Source: Bacteroidia bacterium
GTDB lineage: Bacteria > Bacteroidota > Bacteroidia > B-17B0 > Aurantibacillaceae
Length of the DNA stretch: 64,000 bases
Direction: 5' to 3'
Assembly (NCBI GenBank): GCA_022842625.1
Contig: JALHPG010000001.1
Span: 124,001-188,000 of the forward strand
Shown: positions 1 through 8,560 of the stretch, piece after piece
How the letters are laid out: the number at the start of each line of letters is the position of its first letter
How positions within the stretch are numbered: the first letter of the stretch is position 1
The notes under the pieces: model-generated
The model's input: the letters and a program-made list of their open reading frames with translations, nothing else
Told to the model about the DNA's origin: nothing
Databases searched by the model: none
Position numbers and translations under genes: made by a program

Positions 1-45
1 CATAATGGTATCAAATAAATTTAAACTTCGTTTTAATTCGCTCAT
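1..45 (-). CDS. N-terminus of an APC-superfamily amino acid permease (partial)
   Basis: Only the first 15 codons lie in the window, read leftwards from an ATG at 45-43. They give MSELKRSLNLFDTIM, which resembles the cytoplasmic N-terminus of APC-superfamily amino acid permeases, where it runs into the first membrane helix (usually followed by a GSMIGSGIF-like stretch). The gene is divergent from the small membrane protein gene at 111. The identification rests on recognising a short N-terminal motif, so it is tentative; the rest of the gene is outside the window. Confidence 0.45.
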   Translation of the reverse strand, partial: MSELKRSLNLFDTIM

Positions 46-47
46 AG

Positions 48-79
48 TTGGTTTATGGATTTAAAGATACTTAAATTTG
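48..79 (+). promoter_or_regulatory. Bacteroidota-type promoter for the gene at 111
   Basis: A TTG at 48-50 and TAAATTTG at 72-79 (TAnnTTTG consensus) are separated by 21 nt, matching the -33/-7 arrangement known from Bacteroidota. The start codon lies about 31 nt downstream of the -7 box. The element sits in the short divergent gap next to the permease start. Pattern match only. Confidence 0.45.
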
Positions 80-110
80 CAATTAATTAAACAAAAGTGA
101 ATTTTAAGCA

Positions 111-659
111 ATGAAAGTTTTAGGGGATAGAATAAGTATTTTAAAAAAGGAAGATCTGTTAAGTGTTGTTATTTTACCAACTGTAGATAAGAAAAAATTA
201 GGTATTTTATTCTTATGGATATTTGCTTGGACAGTTTGTGGTGTAATTGTTTTAGTGAATTATTTTAAATTACAAAATCAAGATGCAAAAGTTTTTATTA
301 TTGGCTACTTGGCTTTTTGGGCCTACTTTGAATTTAAGATCGTGAGCACTTTTATCTGGAAAAAAAACGGAAAAGAAAAATTATGGATACAAAACGGAAT
401 TGTACATTATCAAAGAGAATTAAATAAAAAAGGAAAAATTACCGAATATAATATTTCATTAATAGACGATTTTAAAATTATTGATCTTAGCAATACAAGT
501 TTTGCCGACACTATTAATCAAAGCTTTTGGATAAAAGGTGGCGAACGACTTGAATTTATTTCGCAAGGAAAAGCAGTTAGATTTGGAATGCAGATCACAG
601 ATGAAGAAGCGCGATCGTTGTTTAATGAGATAAATAAATTTATTTTTGGAAAAAAATAA
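111..659 (+). CDS. Small two-helix membrane protein, function unknown
   Basis: This 182-residue protein has a short charged N-terminus, two hydrophobic segments at about residues 30-50 and 58-76, and then a roughly 100-residue soluble part rich in beta-type sequence (IQNGIVHYQRELNKKGKI, IDDFKIIDL). The layout, two helices followed by a compact beta domain, resembles bacterial PH-like membrane proteins, but no diagnostic motif confirms this. The start ATG follows a good TAnnTTTG promoter. It is convergent with the DUF4349 lipoprotein and shares a strong terminator hairpin with it. No function is assigned. Confidence 0.7.
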   Translation: MKVLGDRISILKKEDLLSVVILPTVDKKKLGILFLWIFAWTVCGVIVLVNYFKLQNQDAKVFIIGYLAFWAYFEFKIVSTFIWKKNGKEKLWIQNGIVHYQRELNKKGKITEYNISLIDDFKIIDLSNTSFADTINQSFWIKGGERLEFISQGKAVRFGMQITDEEARSLFNEINKFIFGKK

Positions 660-670
660 TTTTAATTGAT

Positions 671-710
671 TAGGCGAATTAGAATTTGCTTAAAAACTCT
701 AATTCGCCTA
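671..710. terminator. Bidirectional rho-independent terminator
   Basis: A perfect 13-bp inverted repeat, TAGGCGAATTAGA at 671-683 and TCTAATTCGCCTA at 698-710, encloses a 14-nt loop. It lies between two converging genes (ending at 659 and 725) and is followed by short T-rich tracts on both strands, so it can serve both. Confidence 0.8.
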
Positions 711-724
711 GCTAACTTTTTAAA

Positions 725-1673
725 TTAAATACCCGTACTTACTTTTTTGGTTAGGTAAACAATTAGTTTTCTTGTTAAAATGAAAAGAAAAACTAATATC
801 AAGATCACTCCCCAACTATTTACAAGAAACAAAATAAAGCTCTTTAAGATCTGAAAGCCGTTTAAAAAAGAATTTCCTAGTTTTTCGGTAAATGAAATTT
901 GATACGGCTCAATTGTATTTGGTATTGCTAACACCTGTTTTAAAATGGCTTGCGCTTGATAGGTTTCAATATTTATCGTGCTATAGTTAACCTGATCGAC
1001 CAACTCAAAAGATTCTATTCTTTTTTCATCTGCCGCGGTTTGTTTGCTTAAAATATTTTCTTCAGCATTTATTACTTGATTTGTTTTTGCTTTAGTAGAA
1101 CTTGTTTTTTGTTTTAAAGAACTATTAAAGTTTTTATATCTGTTCTCGGCCAACTGATTTGAAAATAATTTCATTTTTACATCATTCGAATGTAAATTTC
1201 TGTAATCGATAAAAAGTGCAAGATCGCTTATCAGCCTAAGCACAGTGTCTAAACGCTGGCTTGGCACTCGAATAGAAATGCTATTAACTGTGGTATAAAA
1301 AGTTTGTTCTACTAACGAGTCTTTATTGATTTGAGTGGATTGCGTGTAATTCTTGTTAGAGGATAATTCACTTGCGGAAACATAACCTCCATTAACCGCA
1401 ACAATATCCTCAATTTTTTTACTGCAGGCTAATACATCCTGAGTTTTAAATTTAAGATTTGCCTTTCGAATAAAATTGTGCGTTACGCCATTTATTGTAT
1501 CTGTAGAAATTCCTTTCAAATAAGAAGAAACAGAATCGGCAACTTCTTGAGAAGCTTTCGCGCCAGATTCTCGATCTCCCATTCTTTCTGCAGAAGACCC
1601 GCAACTAAAAAAAAACGGATGAAATAATTAAAAAGGATAAAAACTTAAACCCAAAATTTTTAGGCAATACCAT
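725..1673 (-). CDS. DUF4349 lipoprotein, frameshifted at the signal peptide
   Basis: The uninterrupted reading frame runs from an ATG at 1582 to 725 (285 residues) and has DUF4349 features: an N-terminal FKTQDVLACSKKIEDIVAVNGGYV stretch, SISIRVPSQRLDTVL, a coiled-coil middle and a C-terminal membrane helix at about residues 250-275. Upstream in the same frame it reads FFFSCGSSAER, a lipobox, but then meets a TAA. An ATG at 1673 in another frame encodes MVLPKNFGFKFLSFLIISS, an ideal lipoprotein signal. Removing one base from the A9 run at 1607-1615 joins the two into a complete lipoprotein (949 nt is one base too long). The gene is therefore probably intact apart from a 1-nt slip, which may be a sequencing error, a mutation or phase variation. 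Confidence 0.75.
1607..1615 (-). repeat. A9/T9 homopolymer at the frameshift of the DUF4349 gene
   Basis: Nine consecutive A on the + strand (T9 in the coding strand) fall between the signal-peptide core and the SCG lipobox codons. Eight T would give one continuous frame from the ATG at 1673. Such tracts are prone to slippage. Confidence 0.7.
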
Positions 1674-1789
1674 TCCGGTTCTAATGAAAGCCTTGCTTGC
1701 ATCAGAACAATATTTTATACTGTTCATACGTTATTAGATTTTATTATTTATACCGAATTTTTAAAAAGGTAACCTTAATTAAATTTATT

Positions 1790-2005
1790 ATGAAAAAATC
1801 GAGTTTGTTTTTGATCGTCTTTGCTACTGTTTTTTTAAGCAGCTGTAAAAAAGAATATGCCTGTGAATGCACAAATCCGGGAGGGAAATATATAGCCTTT
1901 AATACAAATGGCACTAAAACAAAAGCAGAGCAAAAATGTAAGGACTATTATGACCAAAACTTTGGAAACATACCAATGAATGAAACAAATTGTATAATAA
2001 AATAA
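1790..2005 (+). CDS. Small cysteine-rich lipoprotein
   Basis: This 71-residue protein begins at ATG 1790 with MKKSSLFLIVFATVFLSSC, a clear type II signal peptide with the lipid-attachment Cys at about residue 19. The mature part is short, polar and cysteine-rich (YACECTN, EQKCKDYY, ETNCIIK), so disulphides are likely. An in-frame upstream extension to 1697 exists, but it lacks a good start and would bury the signal peptide. The gene ends 7 nt before the convergent holA stop. Function unknown. Confidence 0.65.
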   Translation: MKKSSLFLIVFATVFLSSCKKEYACECTNPGGKYIAFNTNGTKTKAEQKCKDYYDQNFGNIPMNETNCIIK

Positions 2006-2012
2006 CCTGGTT

Positions 2013-3077
2013 TTAGTGCAAGATCTTAAACACTAATTCCTTTAAAAGCTCTCCGTTTTCAATACTTGGATTATCTACGCCTTTTGCTTTTAGATCGCAC
2101 TCTTTTAAATACCCAAAAATGTGTTTTAATTTAGCGGTATTGTAATTCAAAGCAGCTTTAGCATAACCATCTACAAAAAAAGGATTAACGCCTAACGCGC
2201 CTGCAGCAGCAAATTTACTTTTGTCCGGTAAAAAATGGTATTTCAAAATTTTGCTAAAATACCCGTATAAGGAACTTAATATCATTACAGCAGGATGTTC
2301 CTTTTCATTAAAAGCAAAATAATTAATAATACGGTTGGCTTTTAAAATATCCTTTTTTGCTAAAGCATCTTGTAATTCAAATACATTAAAATCTTTACTA
2401 ATACCAATATTATCCTGAACTAACTCTGCAGTTATTTCGCTTCCACTAGGCAAACTAATTACCAGCTTATTTATCTCGTTGGTTATTTTGCTGAGATCAT
2501 TCCCTAAAAATTCTGACAGTAAAAAAGTTGCTTTTGGCGCAATAGAATAATTGATCTCTTTTACATAATTGTTTATCCAATCAGGCACCTGATTATCGTA
2601 AAGTTTAGTTGATTCAAAATAAACAGCATGCTTTTGAAGTGCTTTTGCCATGGCGCTTCTTTTATCGATGGTTTTGTATTTAAAACAAAAAACTAATATA
2701 GTTGTTGGCTGAGGATTATTAATATAATTTACAAATTGTTGCGCCGCACCATTTGGATTATTTTTTGAGCTTGCAGCACTTTCTTCGCCACCTGCACTTT
2801 TATTTAATTCTTTAATATTTTGTGCTTCTTTTACAATTACCACCTGATGTTCACTCATCATAGGAAACTGCTTGGCAAGCCCTAAAATACTCACCAGATC
2901 AACATCTTTACCGTAAACAACATTTTGATTGAATTCCTTGTCGGCATCATCTAAAACATTCTTTTCAATGTAATCACTTATCAGATCAATATAAAATGGT
3001 TCTTCTCCCGATAAAAAATAGATTGGTTTAAAAATACGACGCTTAAGGTCGAGTAATATTTGATTTGCCTCTTTCAA
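2013..3077 (-). CDS. holA: DNA polymerase III subunit delta
   Basis: At 354 residues this is the usual length for HolA, the clamp-loader wrench subunit that opens the beta clamp. Family features are the N-terminal PIYFLSGEEPFYIDLISDYI start, the SEHQVVIVKEAQ strand, an interrupted P-loop-like fold lacking a functional Walker A, and the C-terminal collar domain (LYGYFSKILKYH, about residues 265-350). A low-complexity insert (SAGGEESAASSKNNPNG, about residues 93-110) is unusual but sits in a loop. It lies 22 nt from the histidine kinase gene on the same strand and is probably cotranscribed with it. Confidence 0.9.
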   Translation of the reverse strand: MKEANQILLDLKRRIFKPIYFLSGEEPFYIDLISDYIEKNVLDDADKEFNQNVVYGKDVDLVSILGLAKQFPMMSEHQVVIVKEAQNIKELNKSAGGEESAASSKNNPNGAAQQFVNYINNPQPTTILVFCFKYKTIDKRSAMAKALQKHAVYFESTKLYDNQVPDWINNYVKEINYSIAPKATFLLSEFLGNDLSKITNEINKLVISLPSGSEITAELVQDNIGISKDFNVFELQDALAKKDILKANRIINYFAFNEKEHPAVMILSSLYGYFSKILKYHFLPDKSKFAAAGALGVNPFFVDGYAKAALNYNTAKLKHIFGYLKECDLKAKGVDNPSIENGELLKELVFKILH

Positions 3078-3099
3078 GTTTTGAGCTTCTTTTTTAGTT

Positions 3100-5067
3100 T
3101 TAAAATTTTATGGTAATTATAAATTTTGTTCCGTTTGCTTTTTCAATTTTTAAATTCGCGCCCAGTTGCTCTGCTAAAATATTTATTAATTCCATTCCCA
3201 TTGAGCTTTTGTTTACACTTTCAATGTTATCCGGCAATCCTTTTCCGTTATCGCCTATTGTTAAAACACACACATCTGTATTATCTACAAGTGAAACAGA
3301 AACGTTGCCTTTCTCATTTGCCGAAAAAGCATGCTTATAGGCATTTGTAAGAATTTCGTTGATTAATAAACCAAGTGGCACAGCTGAATCAATATTAATT
3401 TTTCTTTCGCGCGAATCTATTTTAGTAGTTAATTTAATATCCCCCGAAAAAATAGTTTTTTCTATTTGACCCGCCAGATTTTCAACATAATCTCCCAAAC
3501 TAATTGAAGTAATATTATCTTTTTGATAAAGCATTTGATGCGTTAATGAAATGGAATTAATGCGCTGTTGCGCATCTCTTAAAATTGTTTGTGTGTTTTT
3601 ATCCGAAATTTTGCTCATTTGCAAGCTTAGCATGCTTGAAACGATTTGCAAATTATTTTTTACACGGTGATGAATTTCTTTAATAAGCGCTTCTTTTTCT
3701 TTTAAAGCTTGTTCGATCAATTCGTTTTGAGTGCTGATCTGTTTATTCTTGGTATATAATTGATCTTCGCGTTTTTTTGAATAATGATTGTTTAATATCA
3801 AAAATAGTATGATCGTAGATAGAATAATAATACCGGCCAGCAAATAAGCTCTAAAGGTTTTTTGTTTTGCTTCATCCAATTTATTTTGCTCTAGCAATTT
3901 ATCTTTTTCATTCAATTCTATCTCAGATTGCTCTACACTTATTGCAACGCTTTGATTTTTTATTTGGCGCTCTTTTTCTAGAATTTGAAAACTATCGTTG
4001 ATAGCTAAATACTGTTTATAGCTTTCGTTAGATCTGCTAAAATCGTTGATTGAATTAAAATAATTAGCCGAGGTTAGTAAAAATCTAAGTTTTGGGGCAA
4101 TTCCTTTTACTTTATCATTTATTAGAAAATGAGCAGAATCTAAATAGTTTTTTGCTAATTTATTTTGGTTTAACTTGATGTAACACTGAGTTAACAGGTT
4201 ATAACTGTTAAATGCACTTTCATAATTATTAACCTTTAAACTATAATACACGTCTATTTTTAGGAGCGGAATAGCTTCTACAACGTTTCCTTCATTAAAA
4301 TAACTTAAGGCTAAGTTTCCGTCAATTAACGATAGAAAAAATTTATGGAAGGTTTCATTCTCTTTGCTTATTTTTTTTTGCAACAATAAATTTTTTGCTT
4401 TTAAAAAATAAACCTGGGCACTATCAGACTTCTTTTTGGCATTATAAAAAACACCAATGTCGTTATACATATTAATGAACTTATCCGTGTCGTTTTTCCA
4501 AACGTAACCCTCTCCTTCTTTTCTGCGCTCGGCAATTGCCTGCTCGGTTAAGCCAAGCATATTAAACAAGGTGCTTTTTGGACGACCTAATTCAATATCT
4601 ACTGAATCGCTTTTTCTGCTCCACTTCAATTCCATTAAATGATGCATCTCAAATGCTTTATTGATATCGCGTATTTTAATGAAGGCATTTTTTAACATCG
4701 AATAACAGATCAAAGAATCCTGAACATTTGTAGCATGCTTTCGAAGTCCGTTCTCTAAAATAAAAATGGCTTTGGTATAATTTTCATTATTCAATTCAAT
4801 ATCTGCTTCTATCTTATCAAACAAAAATTTAGCCTCTTTGCTTTGAGGGCGCATGTAAACAAGACTTTTTAATCGAGCTAATGTGTCTTTAATTTGCGGA
4901 TAAATTTCTTTTATATCCGTATAGGGAACAGATGCAACCAAACGCACTTTGTTTTTCAGATCCGCTTTATTGAATTTTTCCAAAAATAATTTTGGATCAA
5001 CCTCTGCCTTAAATAACAAAGGCAACAATAGTAAGGCAAAATAAATATGTTTTAGTTTCATCTTCAT
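3100..5067 (-). CDS. TPR-containing sensor histidine kinase (HisKA_2 type)
   Basis: This 655-residue membrane kinase has a signal peptide (residues 1-21), a periplasmic tetratricopeptide-like region to about 390, one membrane helix at about 407-428, a coiled coil, the HisKA_2 dimerisation motif EALIKEIHHRVKNNLQIVSS (about 457-476, phospho-acceptor His in IHHRVKNN) and a HATPase_c domain with N-box LINEILTNAYKHAF, GDNGKGLP and SSMGMELI. The TPR-helix-kinase plan is common in Bacteroidota and resembles the SpoIIE phosphatase gene at 45697 in its sensor half. No response regulator is adjacent, so the partner is unknown. It ends 22 nt before holA and begins 6 nt after the yifB stop, suggesting one transcript. 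Confidence 0.88.
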   Translation of the reverse strand: MKMKLKHIYFALLLLPLLFKAEVDPKLFLEKFNKADLKNKVRLVASVPYTDIKEIYPQIKDTLARLKSLVYMRPQSKEAKFLFDKIEADIELNNENYTKAIFILENGLRKHATNVQDSLICYSMLKNAFIKIRDINKAFEMHHLMELKWSRKSDSVDIELGRPKSTLFNMLGLTEQAIAERRKEGEGYVWKNDTDKFINMYNDIGVFYNAKKKSDSAQVYFLKAKNLLLQKKISKENETFHKFFLSLIDGNLALSYFNEGNVVEAIPLLKIDVYYSLKVNNYESAFNSYNLLTQCYIKLNQNKLAKNYLDSAHFLINDKVKGIAPKLRFLLTSANYFNSINDFSRSNESYKQYLAINDSFQILEKERQIKNQSVAISVEQSEIELNEKDKLLEQNKLDEAKQKTFRAYLLAGIIILSTIILFLILNNHYSKKREDQLYTKNKQISTQNELIEQALKEKEALIKEIHHRVKNNLQIVSSMLSLQMSKISDKNTQTILRDAQQRINSISLTHQMLYQKDNITSISLGDYVENLAGQIEKTIFSGDIKLTTKIDSRERKINIDSAVPLGLLINEILTNAYKHAFSANEKGNVSVSLVDNTDVCVLTIGDNGKGLPDNIESVNKSSMGMELINILAEQLGANLKIEKANGTKFIITIKF

Positions 5068-5073
5068 AAATTT

Positions 5074-6615
5074 TTATCCTGCCCAACCATCTCTGTCAAG
5101 GCTCCTGTATTGGATCGCTTCAGCAATGTGATTGGTTTCAATACTTTTTGAATTATCAAGATCTGCAATGGTGCGCGCAACTTTTAAAATTCTATCGTAA
5201 GCGCGTGCACTTAATCCTAAGCGCTCCATAGCGTTTTTTAACAATGCATTTCCTGTTTCATTTAACTCACAATACGTTTTAAGATCTTTTGTGCGCATTT
5301 GCGCATTGCAGTGCACATTCTCGTCTTCCGAAAAGCGTTCGCTTTGTATCAACCTTGCGGCAATAACTCTGTTTCGGATATTTTTACTTGGCTCGGTAGT
5401 GGTTTGTTTACTTAATTCACTAAAAGGAACCGGAGTAACTTCTATATGCAGATCAATCCTGTCTAATAAAGGTCCACTTATTTTATTTAAATATTTTTGT
5501 ACTATTCCCGGCGCGCAAACACATTCTTTTTCAGGATGATTGTAATAACCACAAGGACAAGGATTCATGCTCGCTATTAACATAAAACTAGCAGGATAAT
5601 CCACACTGAATTTTGCGCGACTGATATTTACCACTCTGTCCTCTAACGGTTGGCGCATTACCTCAAGCACCGTTCTTTTAAACTCAGGCAATTCATCTAA
5701 AAACAAAACACCATTATGCGCTAAACTTATTTCGCCGGGTTGCGGATTATTTCCTCCGCCAACAAGTGCTACATCACTTATCGTGTGGTGTGGGCTGCGA
5801 AACGGACGCTGTGTAACTAATCCCTTTCCTCCTTTGCCGGTTTTGCCTGCAACACTGTGAATTTTTGTAGTTTCTAGGGCTTCGTTAATAGTAAGTGGCG
5901 GCAAAATACTTGGTAACCGTTTACTTAACATGGTTTTACCTGCCCCGGGAGGTCCAATTAATATAGCATTATGACCACCCGCTGCTGCAATTTCCAAAGC
6001 GCGCTTAATGTTTTCCTGACCTTTTACATCCGAAAAATCGAATTCAATATTTTCTATTTGGTTTAAAAAAGCGGTATTCAGGTCTATTTTGGCTTTTGGC
6101 AAAGCCTCACCATTATTAAAAAAATCAATAACTTGTTTTATATTATTGGCATATAATACCTCCAAGCCATCCACAACCGCTGCCTCGCCCGAATTTATCT
6201 CCGGTAAAATAACGCCTTTAAAACCTTCTTTTTTTGCTTGTATAGCAATAGGTAAAGCACCTTTAATAGGGCGTATTTCCCCATCCAAGGCTAATTCGCC
6301 CATTATTACGTAATCTGCTATTGTATCTGAAAGAATTTGTTCACTGGCGGCTAAAATACCAACCGCAATGGTTAGATCGTAGGCAGATCCCTCTTTACGG
6401 ATATCTGCAGGAGCCATGTTAACCGTAATTTGTTTGCCGGGAATTTTGTAACCATGTTGTTTTAATGCAGTATCTATTCGTTGCTGACTCTCTTTTACAG
6501 CACTATCGGGCAATCCAACCAAATAAAAATTAATGCCTGTTGCCACACTCACCTCAACCGTAACTTTGGTAGCACTTATGCCTTGCACTGCATACCCAAA
6601 CGTTTTAACCAACAT
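5074..6615 (-). CDS. YifB/ComM family Mg-chelatase-like AAA+ ATPase
   Basis: From ATG 6615 this protein starts [20 protein letters not shown], the conserved family N-terminus; an in-frame ATG at 6666 would add 17 atypical residues. It has the N-terminal ChlI/Lon-like domain ([19 protein letters not shown]), then the AAA+ module with Walker [15 protein letters not shown], Walker [27 protein letters not shown], and a Cys-rich segment [15 protein letters not shown], followed by the C-terminal helical domain with [12 protein letters not shown]. Its length (513 aa) is normal. ComM, the best-studied relative, is a hexameric helicase that promotes branch migration in natural transformation; the role here is by homology. 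Confidence 0.92.
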   Translation of the reverse strand: MLVKTFGYAVQGISATKVTVEVSVATGINFYLVGLPDSAVKESQQRIDTALKQHGYKIPGKQITVNMAPADIRKEGSAYDLTIAVGILAASEQILSDTIADYVIMGELALDGEIRPIKGALPIAIQAKKEGFKGVILPEINSGEAAVVDGLEVLYANNIKQVIDFFNNGEALPKAKIDLNTAFLNQIENIEFDFSDVKGQENIKRALEIAAAGGHNAILIGPPGAGKTMLSKRLPSILPPLTINEALETTKIHSVAGKTGKGGKGLVTQRPFRSPHHTISDVALVGGGNNPQPGEISLAHNGVLFLDELPEFKRTVLEVMRQPLEDRVVNISRAKFSVDYPASFMLIASMNPCPCGYYNHPEKECVCAPGIVQKYLNKISGPLLDRIDLHIEVTPVPFSELSKQTTTEPSKNIRNRVIAARLIQSERFSEDENVHCNAQMRTKDLKTYCELNETGNALLKNAMERLGLSARAYDRILKVARTIADLDNSKSIETNHIAEAIQYRSLDRDGWAG

Positions 6616-6690
6616 ACATGCAAGATAACCAATTTTCTTAAAGTTCAAATCTAAATTTTCAGTCAAAATTTAAACAAGCGCAACATTAAT

Positions 6691-6721
6691 TTTTGAATTT
6701 TTAATTTTTTTTGTAGGTTTG
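6691..6721 (+). promoter_or_regulatory. Bacteroidota-type promoter for the gene at 6740
   Basis: TTTTG at 6691-6695 and TAGGTTTG at 6714-6721 (TAnnTTTG) are spaced by 18 nt, a very good -33/-7 pair. The ATG at 6740 follows 18 nt after the -7 box. Confidence 0.6.
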
Positions 6722-6739
6722 ATTAAATATTATCTAAAA

Positions 6740-7174
6740 ATGAAAAAATTATTATTAGCCGCTTCTTTATTTTTGACATTAACTTCTTTTTCTCAAGATA
6801 AAACGATAGAACTGAATTGTTATAACAAATGGGCCGCAAAATTTGAAGACAGAGGCGCAGAAGATGTAAAAGATGGTGTTTACGAAGACGTGATCGTTAC
6901 TGTTCGTCAGGGTGCTAAAGCAACCTGCCATAATGGAAAAGCAGAGGTTAGAAACGGAAAATTAATAAAGTTCTACCTTTTATTAAGCGATGGCAGCCAT
7001 GAAGAAGTAAAAAGAACCTGGAAAAACGCTTCAAATGAAAATGTTACCATTATTAATGGCATCAGTAAAAGTATGATCTCTGTTCATAATGAATTAATTA
7101 ACGTATTGTGGCCTAGTAAAATAAAAGCTAAAAAAGCTAAACCTACCACGGCGCCCGACCCAACAGACGATTAA
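6740..7174 (+). CDS. Small exported protein of unknown function
   Basis: Starting at ATG 6740 the product (144 residues) begins MKKLLLAASLFLTLTSFSQ, a type I signal peptide with cleavage after SFSQ or nearby. The mature protein is a small beta-rich domain (DVIVTVRQGAKATCHNGKAEVRNGKLIKFYLLL, GSHEEVKR) with a Lys/Pro-rich tail ending APDPTDD. The start at 6719 would put seven extra residues before the signal peptide and would overlap the promoter. It stands alone between the divergent yifB and hemA. No family is recognised. Confidence 0.7.
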   Translation: MKKLLLAASLFLTLTSFSQDKTIELNCYNKWAAKFEDRGAEDVKDGVYEDVIVTVRQGAKATCHNGKAEVRNGKLIKFYLLLSDGSHEEVKRTWKNASNENVTIINGISKSMISVHNELINVLWPSKIKAKKAKPTTAPDPTDD

Positions 7175-7259
7175 TAGTGACATTTGTCATGTAAGTTGCT
7201 AAGCAAATGACAATTTTATGACAAATAAAAGCCAATTATATACCATCTTTGCGGTATAA

Positions 7260-8489
7260 TTGGACTCTTTTAAAATAATAGCTTTTACCCACAAAAACCT
7301 TCCTTTCGACCTGATAGGAAAGTTGCACTTGAACCAAGACGAGCAAAGTACCGTTTTAGGAGCAGTAAAATTAAACTTTGGTTTTGATGAATTTTTATTT
7401 TTAAGTACTTGTAATCGCGTTGAATTATTTATTAGTGCTCAGCAAGAAATAAATTCTGTTTTTATTAAAGAACTTATTCTGTTTTTAAACAGCCGTTTAA
7501 ATAATGTTGAAGCAACTACATTATCAGAAAACGCCGAAGTTTATGTTAGTGATGAAGCCGTTGAACATATTTTAAAAGTAGCTTCCTCATTAGACTCACT
7601 GGTTGTTGGCGAGCGCGAAATTATTACCCAAGTTAGAAAAGCTTACGATTTTTGTAATCTGTTAGGATTAACCGGCGATTTTATTCGTTTGTTAACCAAA
7701 CAAACTATTGAAACCGCAAAAGATATTTATACCAATACCGATATTGCTAAAAACCCGGTATCTGTAGCCTCTTTGGCATACAGACAATTAAGAGATCTGG
7801 GCATTAAAAACGATGCACGTATTTTATTTGTGGGTAGTGGCGAAACCAACACCATTTTAGCAAGTTATTTACAAAAACATAAGTTTGCCAATTTTAAAGT
7901 GTTTAACCGCTCGTTGGCAAATGGCGAAAAGCTGGCAAAATCACTTAACGGAAAAGCCTTTGAGTTAAAAACATTAGCATCTTTTAAAGAAGGTTTTGAT
8001 GTATTGATCGTGTGTACGGCAAGCAGCGAACCGTTAATTACTGCAGAGATCTTTGCCCAATTGAATGGCAGCGAAACTTCTAAAAAAGTAATTATTGATC
8101 TGGCAATACCTGCCAACGTGGAAGAAAGCGTTGCCAAAAATAAACACGTAACGTATATTGATATTAACTCGTTAAAAGCACAGGCAGAAGCTAATTTACA
8201 ATTACGCAAAAACGAAATTGACAAGTGCGAGCAAATTATTAAAAATAAAACCGAGCAATTTAAATGGCTACACAAAGAGCGCCGTATTGAATTAGCCTTT
8301 GGCGAAGTACCGCGCCAGGTAAAAGCCATTAAAGATTTAGCCCTTAACGAAGTTTTTGCAAAAGAAATTAATTTACTAGACTCTAACAGCAAAGAGGTGT
8401 TAGAAAAAGTACTCTCGTACGTAGAAAAAAAATACAACGCCGTGGCTATTAAAACTGCCAAAGAGGTGTTGTTGAATCCCAGAGATTAA
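7260..8489 (+). CDS. hemA: Glutamyl-tRNA reductase
   Basis: HemA reduces glutamyl-tRNA(Glu) to glutamate-1-semialdehyde with NADPH, the first committed step of C5-pathway tetrapyrrole synthesis. The 409-residue protein has the catalytic FLSTCNRVELF (nucleophilic Cys at about residue 50), DSLVVGEREIITQVRKAY, the Rossmann motif ARILFVGSGETN and the C-terminal dimerisation helices. The start is TTG at 7260: the codon before it is TAA, so no upstream start exists, and the next residues (DSFKIIAFTHKNLPF) match the family N-terminus. CATCTTTG at 7244-7251 is a near-consensus -7 box 8 nt before it. hemC follows after 71 nt with its own -7 box. Confidence 0.94.
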   Translation: MDSFKIIAFTHKNLPFDLIGKLHLNQDEQSTVLGAVKLNFGFDEFLFLSTCNRVELFISAQQEINSVFIKELILFLNSRLNNVEATTLSENAEVYVSDEAVEHILKVASSLDSLVVGEREIITQVRKAYDFCNLLGLTGDFIRLLTKQTIETAKDIYTNTDIAKNPVSVASLAYRQLRDLGIKNDARILFVGSGETNTILASYLQKHKFANFKVFNRSLANGEKLAKSLNGKAFELKTLASFKEGFDVLIVCTASSEPLITAEIFAQLNGSETSKKVIIDLAIPANVEESVAKNKHVTYIDINSLKAQAEANLQLRKNEIDKCEQIIKNKTEQFKWLHKERRIELAFGEVPRQVKAIKDLALNEVFAKEINLLDSNSKEVLEKVLSYVEKKYNAVAIKTAKEVLLNPRD

Positions 8490-8548
8490 TCCAAAAAATC
8501 TTTTTCGGGTCGCTTAATTATCTTTATTCAATTTTAGGTTTAAATTTT

Positions 8549-8556
8549 TATCTTTG
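8549..8556 (+). promoter_or_regulatory. -7 box abutting the hemC start
   Basis: TATCTTTG is a perfect TAnnTTTG -7 element ending only 4 nt before the GTG start of hemC at 8561, so transcription should start at or next to the start codon. A clear -33 TTG is not seen at the expected distance. Confidence 0.5.
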
Positions 8557-8560
8557 AGCC

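Noticed and set aside
1697-1789. N-terminal extension of the small lipoprotein at 1790
   Set aside because: It would hide the lipoprotein signal peptide, so the start at 1790 is preferred.
6616-6666. Upstream start for the YifB protein (17 extra residues)
   Set aside because: The family N-terminus begins at [12 protein letters not shown], and the extra residues do not resemble the family.
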